13,147 nucleotides of DNA from Actinomycetota bacterium (GTDB lineage: Bacteria; Actinomycetota; Thermoleophilia; Gaiellales; Gaiellaceae), in contig VAXY01000004.1 in assembly GCA_005885085.1 (NCBI GenBank), forward strand, positions 1 through 13,147. Direction: 5' to 3'. Position 1 is the first letter of the stretch. Each line of letters begins with the position of its first letter. The notes beneath the pieces are model-generated. The model did no database searches and had not been told where the DNA came from. It saw nothing but the letters and a program-made list of their open reading frames with translations. The translations under genes were made by a program, and so were the position numbers. Positions 1-5,186 of this stretch are shown here, piece after piece.

Positions 1-84
1 TTCGGGCAGGTCGCGCAGGGTACGCGCGCAGATTTGCGCGCGCTCGTCGGCGCTCGCGACCCGCTCGATCCGGAAATCGTTCAG
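1..84 (-). CDS. GNAT-type N-acetyltransferase, N-terminal fragment (runs off the window)
   Basis: An open frame of 28 codons runs from position 84 to the window edge. Read with CTG at 84-82 as the start, it gives a peptide beginning (M)NDFRIERVASADER and ending in CARTLRDLPE, which looks like the first strand and helix of GNAT acetyltransferases, where an L-x-x-LPEWFG stretch commonly follows. No ATG, GTG or TTG is available in frame nearby. The CTG overlaps the TGA stop of the gene upstream (CTGA), the same arrangement seen at 9750-9753. The acetyl-CoA-binding motif would lie outside the window, so the family call is inference from the N-terminus alone. The sequence left of the edge would settle it. 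Confidence 0.4.
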   Translation of the reverse strand, partial: MNDFRIERVASADERAQICARTLRDLPE

Positions 85-595
85 TCCTGCTGCGCCGGGG
101 GATGCGCGAACATCGTCAGGACGACCTTGTCGGCGTTCTCGTCCTCGAGCTCGCGTGCCGCCGACAGGAACCCCGAGATCAGCTCCAGCGCCCGGTCGAC
201 CGTCAGCTTCACCTCGAGCTGCGCGCTGCGGAAGACGCCCGCGGAGGAGTAGAGCGCGTGTGCGCGCTGCACCTGGTCGATCATCGCCGCCTGGAGGTCG
301 CTTGCCCCGCCCGCCGCGAGCAGCTCCGGCGCGACGCGGAAGACCTTGGCGACTGCACGGTACGGCTTCTCGCGCCCTCGGCCCTCCGAGCGGCGAGCTC
401 GATCAGACCGGCCTTCAGCAGCATGCGCACGTGAAAGTGGAGATGCCCGGGATCGACCCCGAGACGCTGCGCCAGCTCACGGTTGGTGAGCTGCCACTCC
501 CCTTCCTGGCCGAGCATCTCGAGCACGCGGACGCGCAGAGGATGGCCTAGTGCCTTCAGCTGTTCCGGCCTGTCGAGGACGAGGGTCTCCTGCAC
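81..595 (-). pseudogene. ArsR-type winged-helix transcriptional regulator, frameshifted
   Basis: The frame from GTG at 595 encodes an ArsR-like winged helix: a LGHPLRVRVLEML helix (about residues 16-28), a recognition region LTNRELAQRLGVDPGHLHFHVRML (about 36-59) and KAGLIEL leading into the wing. Near 371-380 the frame is lost, and the wing (REKPYRAVAKVFRV) and C-terminal helices continue in another frame through MIDQVQRAHALYSSAG to a TGA at 81. Adding one C in the GC-rich run around 371-380 restores a single protein of about 170 residues. This is either a genuine one-base deletion or a sequencing/assembly error; no -1 slippery heptamer is evident. The gene starts just after pgl, has a plausible promoter and palindrome of its own (608-635), and its stop overlaps the next gene. 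The effector is unknown; no obvious metal-binding cysteine pair is seen. Confidence 0.75.
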
Positions 596-607
596 TGCCC
601 CGTGGCA

Positions 608-635
608 CTTCTACATATAGAAAGGCCGCTGTCAA
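608..635 (-). promoter_or_regulatory. Candidate promoter of the ArsR-type gene
   Basis: On the minus strand, a consensus -35 box TTGACA (635-630) is followed by a 16-base spacer and TAGAAG (613-608), a 4-of-6 match to TATAAT. The -35 box overlaps the stop codon of pgl (TGA at 634-632). The regulator start at 595 lies 12 bases beyond the -10 box, so the leader would be very short. This is a sequence match only. Confidence 0.5.
609..622. promoter_or_regulatory. Candidate operator: 14-bp near-perfect palindrome
   Basis: TTCTACATATAGAA is an inverted repeat with six of seven pairs matching, AT-rich in a GC-rich setting. It covers the -10 box and the adjoining spacer of the candidate promoter. 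ArsR-family repressors commonly bind AT-rich palindromes at this place in their own promoters, so autoregulation is a natural inference. Confidence 0.45.
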
Positions 636-1315
636 GCGGGCAGCTTGGCTGCAGCAGCGCGATCCAGGATTGCAACGGTGCGTCCCGCCTGCGCGCGAAC
701 GAGGCTCGCAGGCGTGTCCGGGCTGGGCTCGCCCGCAAAGGCGCGGGCGGCGGCATCCGCCTTCGACTCGCCGGCGAGCAGGAAGAGGATCTCCCCTGCG
801 CTCTGCAGCACCGGCAGGCTGAGGGTGACCCGGTCGACGAACGGTTCCAGGCCGGGCTCGGCCGGCAGCACCTTCTCGCTGCTGCGAAGCGTCGGCGCGT
901 TGGGGAACAGCGAGGCCACGTGGCCGTCCGGCCCGACGCCGAGCAGCAGGAGGTCCAGACGCCAGTCGTCGAGCTCCCGCTCGTACTCGGCGGCGGCCTC
1001 GTCCTTGCCGAGCTCGCCCTTGATCCGATGGACGCCGCGCGGCGGACGCTCGAGCCTGTCGAGGAGGGACCGCTTCGCCATGCCGTAATTCGAGTTCTCG
1101 TCGTCCGGCGGGACGCAGCGTTCGTCTCCCCACCAGATGTCGACCTTGCTCCAGTCGGGCGCGCGCTTCGCCGCTTCCTCGTACGCGTGCTCGGGCGTCT
1201 TTCCGCCCGTGAGCACGACGTTGCCGCCTTCGCGAGCCGCGCGTGCGAGACGTTCGGCGACGGCGGCCGCGACCTCCCGGGCATTCCCGACTACGACGAG
1301 CTCGACGTCGCTCAC
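632..1315 (-). CDS. pgl: 6-phosphogluconolactonase
   Basis: Hydrolyses 6-phosphogluconolactone to 6-phosphogluconate, the second step of the oxidative pentose phosphate pathway; cytosolic. The 227-residue product has the usual short-form (DevB/Pgl) length. Diagnostic motifs are VLTGGKTP (about 34-41), the phosphate-binding WGDERCVPPDDENSNY (62-77) and GVGPDGHVASLFP (126-138) containing the catalytic histidine. The start is GTG at 1315, giving MSDVELVVVG; it overlaps the TGA of a ten-residue mini-ORF (GTGA at 1315-1312). zwf and gnd, common partners, are not in the window; the upstream neighbour is proC. The stop at 632 overlaps the -35 box of the next gene. Confidence 0.95.
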   Translation of the reverse strand: MSDVELVVVGNAREVAAAVAERLARAAREGGNVVLTGGKTPEHAYEEAAKRAPDWSKVDIWWGDERCVPPDDENSNYGMAKRSLLDRLERPPRGVHRIKGELGKDEAAAEYERELDDWRLDLLLLGVGPDGHVASLFPNAPTLRSSEKVLPAEPGLEPFVDRVTLSLPVLQSAGEILFLLAGESKADAAARAFAGEPSPDTPASLVRAQAGRTVAILDRAAAAKLPA

Positions 1316-1340
1316 TGCTCGCCGGCTGCGAGCTCGCGCG
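1311..1340. repeat. Direct repeat, orphan copy of the proC 3' end
   Basis: These 30 bases match 1460-1489 at 29 positions; the one difference is 1330 (G) against 1479 (C). On the minus strand both copies encode RELAAGEQ followed by TGA. This copy lies outside proC and ends across the pgl start. The two copies bracket a hairpin-rich insert, as an insertion with target duplication, or a local tandem duplication, would leave. Confidence 0.8.
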
Positions 1341-1344
1341 CCAT
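1312..1344 (-). CDS. Mini-ORF of 10 residues coupled to pgl
   Basis: ATG at 1344 opens MARELAAGEQ and stops at TGA 1314-1312, overlapping the GTG of pgl. A GGAGG (minus strand, 1358-1354) sits 9 bases upstream, good Shine-Dalgarno spacing; a second ATG at 1353 is in the same frame but too close to it. The last eight residues equal the C-terminus of ProC, because this is the orphan repeat copy. It may serve only to bring ribosomes to the pgl start. Expression is not shown. Confidence 0.35.
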   Translation of the reverse strand: MARELAAGEQ

Positions 1345-1369
1345 CGCCGTCATCCTCCGCAACCGCCTA

Positions 1370-1449
1370 CGGCGGTCGCTCCGCCGCGCGGGGGAAACAA
1401 CTTTTCCCCCGCGAGCCCCCTTCTTGAAGGTACGCCTCGCTCGCAGCGA
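1370..1449. repeat. Cluster of hairpin-forming inverted repeats between proC and pgl
   Basis: Four adjacent inverted repeats fill this stretch. CGGCGG/CCGCCG pairs across a 5-base loop (1370-1386). An 11-bp perfect stem lies at 1387-1397 and 1403-1413 with loop CAACT. CCTTC/GAAGG lies at 1419-1430. TCGCT/AGCGA lies at 1437-1449. The second is the strongest hairpin noticed in the window. The arrangement resembles a REP/BIME-like or MITE-like element rather than a simple terminator, because it is not followed by a T-run on the minus strand. Another copy was not found in the window. Confidence 0.6.
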
Positions 1450-1505
1450 TGGAGCTCTCCTCACTGCTCGCCGGCTGCCAGCTCGCGCGAGCGCTCCATC
1501 GCTGC
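1443..1505. repeat. 13-bp perfect inverted repeat across the proC stop codon
   Basis: GCAGCGATGGAGC at 1443-1455 is the exact reverse complement of 1493-1505, inside the proC 3' end. The 37-base loop holds the proC stop and most of the proximal direct-repeat copy. In the proC transcript this could fold into a long 3' hairpin affecting termination or mRNA stability. Confidence 0.55.
1460..1489. repeat. Direct repeat, copy inside the proC 3' end
   Basis: Partner of 1311-1340 (29 of 30 identical, 149 bp apart start to start). It supplies the last residues of ProC and its TGA stop. The match continues one base past the stop, so the GTGAG context that starts pgl in the other copy is also present here. 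Confidence 0.8.
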
Positions 1506-2282
1506 CTGGATCGCGTTCAGGAACGCCGCGCGCACGCCCGCTTGCTCGAGCTCGCGGATCGCCCGGATCGTCGTCCCGCCCGGTGACGTGACCGCTTCGC
1601 GGAGCTCGACCGGATGCATCTGCTCGTCCCGCAGCAGCTTCGCCGTGCCGAGCATCGTCTGCACGACGAGCTGCGTCGAGCTCTCGCGGCCGAGACCCAG
1701 CAGGATCCCGGCTTCGATCATCGCCTCGGCGAGCAGGGCGAAGTATGCCGGGCCCGAGCCCGAGACCGCCGTGACGGCGTCCATGTACGTCTCGGGCACG
1801 CGCACGACGGCACCGAGATGAGTTAGCACCTCCTCGGCGAGGTCGAGGTGCGGGTTGTCGGCGTGTGCGCCCGCACAGATTCCGGCGATGCCCTCGTGCA
1901 CCAGTGCCGGAGCGTTCGGCATCGCGCGCACGACGGGGACGCCCGTCGCGAGCCGAGCCTCGATCTGTGCGGTGGGAATTGCGGTGGCTACGGAGAGCAC
2001 GGTTTGCTCCGGCGTGATCAGCCCGCCGACCTCGCCGAGCAGCACGTCGAAGTCCTGGGGTTTGACGGCGATTACGATCAGGCCGGCGCCCTCGACCGCC
2101 GCGGCGTTCTCGAGCGTCCCCTCGACGCCGTGCCGCTCGGTCAGCTCCTGCAGCCGTTCTTCGCGGCGCGCCGTGACGACGATGTCCGCGGACTTGCGCC
2201 AGCCGGAGCTGAGAAGCCCGGCCAGGAGCGATTCGCCGATCTTCCCCGCCCCGAGGATTGCGATCCGGCGGTTCGTGGCCAT
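1461..2282 (-). CDS. proC: Pyrroline-5-carboxylate reductase
   Basis: Reduces 1-pyrroline-5-carboxylate to proline with NAD(P)H, the last step of proline synthesis; cytosolic. The product is 273 residues, normal for the family. An N-terminal Rossmann motif ILGAGKIGESLLAGLL (9-24) and AVKPQ (72-76) are present, as is MPNAPA (121-126). The C-terminal catalytic/dimer domain carries AVSGSGPAYF (172-181) and TSPGGTT (232-238). ATG at 2282 is preceded by no clear Shine-Dalgarno but by TAGACT exactly 6 bases upstream, suggesting a leaderless transcript. The macrodomain gene stops at 2292, nine bases before it. The 3' end is duplicated downstream (1311-1340). Confidence 0.96.
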   Translation of the reverse strand: MATNRRIAILGAGKIGESLLAGLLSSGWRKSADIVVTARREERLQELTERHGVEGTLENAAAVEGAGLIVIAVKPQDFDVLLGEVGGLITPEQTVLSVATAIPTAQIEARLATGVPVVRAMPNAPALVHEGIAGICAGAHADNPHLDLAEEVLTHLGAVVRVPETYMDAVTAVSGSGPAYFALLAEAMIEAGILLGLGRESSTQLVVQTMLGTAKLLRDEQMHPVELREAVTSPGGTTIRAIRELEQAGVRAAFLNAIQAAMERSRELAAGEQ

Positions 2283-2288
2283 CAGGCC

Positions 2289-2294
2289 AGTCTA
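2289..2294 (-). promoter_or_regulatory. Candidate leaderless -10 box of proC
   Basis: TAGACT (minus strand 2294-2289) fits the actinobacterial -10 pattern TANNNT and ends 6 bases before the proC ATG, so transcription would begin at or next to the start codon. Its first three bases are the stop codon of the macrodomain gene. No good -35 was identified. Confidence 0.45.
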
Positions 2295-2792
2295 GGCGCC
2301 GATGGCACTGCGGTATGAAGCCAGGCTGCCTTCGTCGCGGAAGACGAACCGCGCGACCTCGACCGACGGCTGTGCGGCCAGCGTCTCTTCCGTCGCGCCG
2401 ATCGCGACCGGGGCGGCCAGCTCGACGGGATAGCCGTATGCGCCCGTCGAGATGGCCGGGAACGCGACGGACTTGCAGCCGAGCTCGGCAGCCAGCTCGA
2501 TCGCGCGGCGATGGCAAGATGCGAGCAGCTCCGCCTCGCCCGCGCCGCCTCCGCGCCAGATCGGCCCGACCGCATGCAGCACGAACCGCGCACGCAGGTT
2601 GCCCGCGCCGGTCGCCTTCACGTCGCCGGGGTCGCAGCCGCCGAGATCGCGGCACTGCTCGAGGATCGCCGGGCCGCCCGCACGATGGATCGCCCCGTCG
2701 ACCCCGCCTCCGCCGAGCAGGGTCGGGTTCGCGGCGTTGACGATCGCGTCGATCTCCTGCGTCGTGATGTCGCCGAGGACGAGCTCGATCAC
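2292..2792 (-). CDS. Macrodomain protein, ADP-ribosyl/O-acetyl-ADP-ribose hydrolase (MacroD/YmdB type)
   Basis: A 166-residue stand-alone macrodomain. It has the ADP-ribose-binding GDIT (7-10), the DAIVNAANPTLLGGGGVDGA block (15-34) with the MacroD-type Asn and Gly-rich loop followed by IHRAGG, and the phosphate-loop AISTGAYGYP (113-122). Characterised relatives remove ADP-ribose from acidic residues or deacetylate O-acetyl-ADP-ribose. The start is GTG at 2792, which overlaps the stop of the DNA glycosylase gene (GTGA) and places the first strand MIELVLGDIT correctly; longer in-frame starts run into the glycosylase gene and add nothing family-like. Coupling to a base-excision enzyme suggests a role in DNA damage or ADP-ribose turnover, but that is inference. 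The substrate cannot be read from the sequence. Confidence 0.92.
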   Translation of the reverse strand: MIELVLGDITTQEIDAIVNAANPTLLGGGGVDGAIHRAGGPAILEQCRDLGGCDPGDVKATGAGNLRARFVLHAVGPIWRGGGAGEAELLASCHRRAIELAAELGCKSVAFPAISTGAYGYPVELAAPVAIGATEETLAAQPSVEVARFVFRDEGSLASYRSAIGA

Positions 2793-3676
2793 GCGTACGC
2801 GGGCCGCGGAAACCGCACGGGCCGCTCGGCCGGCAGCGCGATCAGCCCGTGCTTGAATGCAGTCGCGAGGTAGAGGCTCGCCAGCCCGGCCCATTCCCCG
2901 TACGGGGCGAGGAGCTCGGCAGTCTCGTGTCCCTCCACCCAGCGTCCGCTCAGGCGCGACATGAGCTTGATCAGCGACAGGTCGCCGACGAGCCCGTGTT
3001 CGTAGCGTCCGAGGCCCTCCAGGCAGACGACGCCGGCCGACCACGGCCCGAGCCCGCGCTGGCGCTCGATGAACGCTACGGCTTTCGCCGTCGGCAGGCC
3101 GTGCAGCCGCTCGAGATCCACGGAGCGGCAGATACGAACGAGCGCGGCTGCGCGCCCCGCGTGCAAGCCCAGCTGTCGGAGGCGCGCCGGCGCGAGCTGC
3201 GCAAACGTCGCGCACGTCGGCGGCGCGCGCAAGGTCGTTCCCTCGACGCGCGGCGAGATCGCGCGGACAATGCCCACCTCGAGCTCCCGGGCCCGGCGGG
3301 AGTCGATCAGCTGGCCACAGAAGGCGCGCAAGAGCGTCTGCGCCACGGTGGGCAGGCGCAACTGGCGCAGCCCCTGAAACCGCAGCGTCGCCTCGCCGAT
3401 CAGCGGATCGTTGGCAAAGCGCCGGAGGAAGTCGGTGTGGTCGGCGTCGACCGGAACGATGAAGCGCAGCCGCTCGAGGCCCTCTTCGGTCTCGGCACGC
3501 ATGACGACGCGGCCGTCGACCGTCTGCCGGGCCGAGCCGACCTCGATGCGTTCGCCGACGCGGATCGCCGTCGTCAGCCTGCCGTCGCGCAGGTAGCGCG
3601 TCGCGTCGCTCGCGTGCCTGGTCGAGTGCGCGAGCGAGAACGGGCCGGCGGGACGAACGACCCGCTCGAGGTTCAA
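2789..3676 (-). CDS. DNA-3-methyladenine glycosylase II family (AlkA-like HhH-GPD protein)
   Basis: A 295-residue member of the HhH-GPD superfamily, expected to cut alkylated bases from DNA. The helix-hairpin-helix is IERQRGLGPWSAGVV (203-217), and the catalytic aspartate is Asp232 in GLVGDLSL. An AlkA-like N-terminal domain precedes them (about 1-90), followed by FANDPLIGEATLRFQGLRQL (87-106) and the helical core. There is no Cys-rich iron-sulfur tail, unlike endonuclease III. The start is TTG at 3676, overlapping the TGA of the regulator gene upstream (TTGA); the stop overlaps the macrodomain start. The exact substrate range is not certain, so no gene symbol is assigned. Confidence 0.9.
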   Translation of the reverse strand: MNLERVVRPAGPFSLAHSTRHASDATRYLRDGRLTTAIRVGERIEVGSARQTVDGRVVMRAETEEGLERLRFIVPVDADHTDFLRRFANDPLIGEATLRFQGLRQLRLPTVAQTLLRAFCGQLIDSRRARELEVGIVRAISPRVEGTTLRAPPTCATFAQLAPARLRQLGLHAGRAAALVRICRSVDLERLHGLPTAKAVAFIERQRGLGPWSAGVVCLEGLGRYEHGLVGDLSLIKLMSRLSGRWVEGHETAELLAPYGEWAGLASLYLATAFKHGLIALPAERPVRFPRPAYA

Positions 3677-5010
3677 CGCTTGGCGGGTGCGATCTCGGCG
3701 CTCACGCCGAGATCGTATGCGCGGCGGAGGATGGGCTCGGCCTCATCCTCGCGGCCGCGCTCACGCAGGAAGTTCGCCCATTCGAGGGCGGCCTCTCCGG
3801 CGTCGGCCCGGCGTGTGTGCACGGTGAGCAGATCCACCGCGCGGCGGTACGCGTCGTTCGCGCCTGCCTCGTCGCCCTGCATTGCGAGACCTCGAGCGAG
3901 GGCGTGAACAGCCGCGCCTTGCTCGGCACCGTGGAAGTCTCCGAACACCGCCAGAGCGCTCCGCGCCTGCTCGACAGCGGTCCCAGCATCTCCGTTGAGT
4001 GCAGCCAAACGCGACTTCCCGATGCGCAGCATCCCTATGTCAGCCGGTTCTGGATGCGCACCGAGCAGGCTCTCCGCCGCCTCGAGGTTCTGTTCTGCTG
4101 CAGACGCAGCCTGGCGGCGCAGCTCGGCGCCGGCAGCGAGTAGATACGCGCGCGCCAAGGTCATCGTGTCGTCAGTCGCCTTCAGCAGCGCGATCGCGTT
4201 ACGGATGTACTCGAGCGCTTCTGCGCTGCGACCATTGAGAACGTTCAGTCGGGCGAGCGACCAGTAGAGACGCACACGTGTGTAGGGATCGGTCTGGTCG
4301 TCAGCCTCGCCGAGCGCTTCGCCGACGACAGCCGCGGCCTCGTCGAAGTCACCCTGATCAGTCAGCGCGTAGCTCAGGAACGTCGCATAGCGGATGTGAA
4401 CGGTCTTGTCCTCGGGAACGTCGCGCCGGACGTGCGAGAGGCAATCTTCGAAGATGCGCACCGCGCGGTCCGGTGCCCCCAGTGCCGCGTAGGACTGGCC
4501 GAGTGTCGTGTACACGTCTGGGCGAAGATGCGGCTGCGGCGCGACCTCGTCGGCGACCGCTGCTTCGAGTCGCTCGACCGCTTCGAGGTGATTTCCCCGC
4601 TGGGCCGACGCCAGGCCAAGCGCGATCCGCGCGCGGACGGCCGACGTGCGATCGCCCACCGCGTCTGCCTCCGCATAAATCTGCTCGAGCTTTCGCTCCG
4701 CGGAGGCGATGTCGTCTGCGAGTCGGAGCTCGAGCTCGTCGTCAGCGAGCCGCAGCTCGCGATCGTCGACGTCGCGGATATCGCGGCCCGTCTCGAGATA
4801 CTCGACCGAGACCCCGAGCTTCTGCGAAAGCTTTCTCAGCGCCTTGACCGAGGGAGTTCGCGCACCCGCCTCGATCCGCGAGATGTAGGCGTACGACACC
4901 CCTGGCGACGAAAGGTCGCGCTGAGACAGGCCCCTCTGGAGACGAAGGCGTTTGAGTCGCGCGCCAATCGTCTCTCCCGAACTGGCTTCCGACACGCTGA
5001 TCTGGATCAT
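3673..5010 (-). CDS. XRE-family HTH regulator with C-terminal TPR array
   Basis: A 445-residue protein from ATG 5010. A Cro/C1-type helix-turn-helix occupies about residues 15-72 (IGARLKRLRLQRGLSQRDLS, then VSYAYISRIEAGARTPSVKALRKLSQKLGV). After a charged linker (about 75-105) come roughly eight helical hairpins of TPR type to the end, with repeats such as ARIALGLASAQRGNHLEAVE and LEWANFLRERGREDEAEPIL. This layout recalls Rgg/PlcR-like and other TPR regulators that sense a peptide or partner protein, but the ligand is unknown. An upstream TTG (5034) would add eight residues unlike the family; ATG 5010 has GAGG 7 bases upstream. It heads the glycosylase-macrodomain unit and may control it. Confidence 0.88.
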   Translation of the reverse strand: MIQISVSEASSGETIGARLKRLRLQRGLSQRDLSSPGVSYAYISRIEAGARTPSVKALRKLSQKLGVSVEYLETGRDIRDVDDRELRLADDELELRLADDIASAERKLEQIYAEADAVGDRTSAVRARIALGLASAQRGNHLEAVERLEAAVADEVAPQPHLRPDVYTTLGQSYAALGAPDRAVRIFEDCLSHVRRDVPEDKTVHIRYATFLSYALTDQGDFDEAAAVVGEALGEADDQTDPYTRVRLYWSLARLNVLNGRSAEALEYIRNAIALLKATDDTMTLARAYLLAAGAELRRQAASAAEQNLEAAESLLGAHPEPADIGMLRIGKSRLAALNGDAGTAVEQARSALAVFGDFHGAEQGAAVHALARGLAMQGDEAGANDAYRRAVDLLTVHTRRADAGEAALEWANFLRERGREDEAEPILRRAYDLGVSAEIAPAKR

Positions 5011-5027
5011 GAAAGGGCCTCGGACAT
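5007..5027 (-). CDS. Six-residue leader mini-ORF coupled to the XRE-TPR gene
   Basis: ATG at 5027 encodes MSEALS and stops at TGA 5009-5007, overlapping the regulator start as ATGA. The GAGG in its second and third codons would be the ribosome-binding site of the regulator. Its own ribosome-binding site is not evident. Translation is unproven. Confidence 0.25.
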   Translation of the reverse strand: MSEALS

Positions 5028-5028
5028 A

Positions 5029-5062
5029 AGTCAAATAGTCAATCGGCGCTTCCTCGTGGCAA
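5029..5062 (-). promoter_or_regulatory. Candidate promoter and tandem-repeat operator upstream of the XRE-TPR gene
   Basis: On the minus strand, TTGCCA (5062-5057) lies 16 bases before GACTAT (5040-5035), a weak -35/-10 pair. The -10 region sits in a tandem repeat: on the plus strand AGTCAA occurs at 5029-5034 and again at 5037-5042, an 8-base period. It is the most AT-rich patch of this region. An autoregulatory site is possible. Confidence 0.35.
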
Positions 5063-5105
5063 CATAAGCCCCTCGATCTGCGGATCTTGGAAGGAGGGGA
5101 CCTAG

Positions 5106-5140
5106 ATGGCGCCGTGGGGTAGCTGATGCCGTGCGTTTAG
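5106..5140 (+). other. Two overlapping tiny leader ORFs with a strong Shine-Dalgarno site
   Basis: AAGGAGGGG at 5091-5099 lies 6 bases before ATG 5106, which encodes MAPWGS and stops at TGA 5124-5126. That stop overlaps a second ATG (5126) encoding MPCV, ending at TAG 5140. The hairpin at 5141-5168 follows directly. The Shine-Dalgarno is among the strongest in the window yet precedes no long gene in this frame. It could be an attenuator-like leader for the ligase gene, or a chance arrangement; the ligase itself looks leaderless from a promoter further downstream. Confidence 0.3.
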
Positions 5141-5168
5141 GCGGGGGTGCGCTTCGTCGTGCCCCCGC
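5141..5168 (+). other. Inverted repeat (hairpin) in front of the ligase gene
   Basis: GCGGGGG at 5141-5147 pairs perfectly with CCCCCGC at 5162-5168 across a 14-base loop. It ends 6 bases before the -10-like TAGTCT at 5175. It could terminate or attenuate transcripts from upstream, though no T-run follows. Confidence 0.4.
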
Positions 5169-5174
5169 CCCGAT

Positions 5175-5180
5175 TAGTCT
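5175..5180 (+). promoter_or_regulatory. Candidate leaderless -10 box of the ligase-like gene
   Basis: TAGTCT matches TANNNT and ends exactly 6 bases before ATG 5187. No Shine-Dalgarno precedes that ATG. The geometry equals that at proC, korA and korB. Confidence 0.45.
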
Positions 5181-5186
5181 CGCCTG

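Noticed and set aside
371..380. Programmed frameshift in the ArsR-type gene
   Set aside because: A -1 shift would restore the frame, but no slippery heptamer or following structure of the usual kind is seen; a deletion or error is simpler.
1387..1413. Rho-independent terminator for proC
   Set aside because: The stem is strong but no T-run follows it on the minus strand, and it belongs to a wider cluster of inverted repeats.
602..1591. Long plus-strand open frame across pgl
   Set aside because: It is antisense to a clear pgl gene; its translation is Arg/Ala-rich without any family motif, as expected for high-GC shadow frames.
1312..2655. 447-codon minus-strand frame covering proC in another frame
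   Set aside because: Its sequence is Arg-rich shadow of proC and the macrodomain gene; only its last ten codons matter, as the mini-ORF at 1312-1344.
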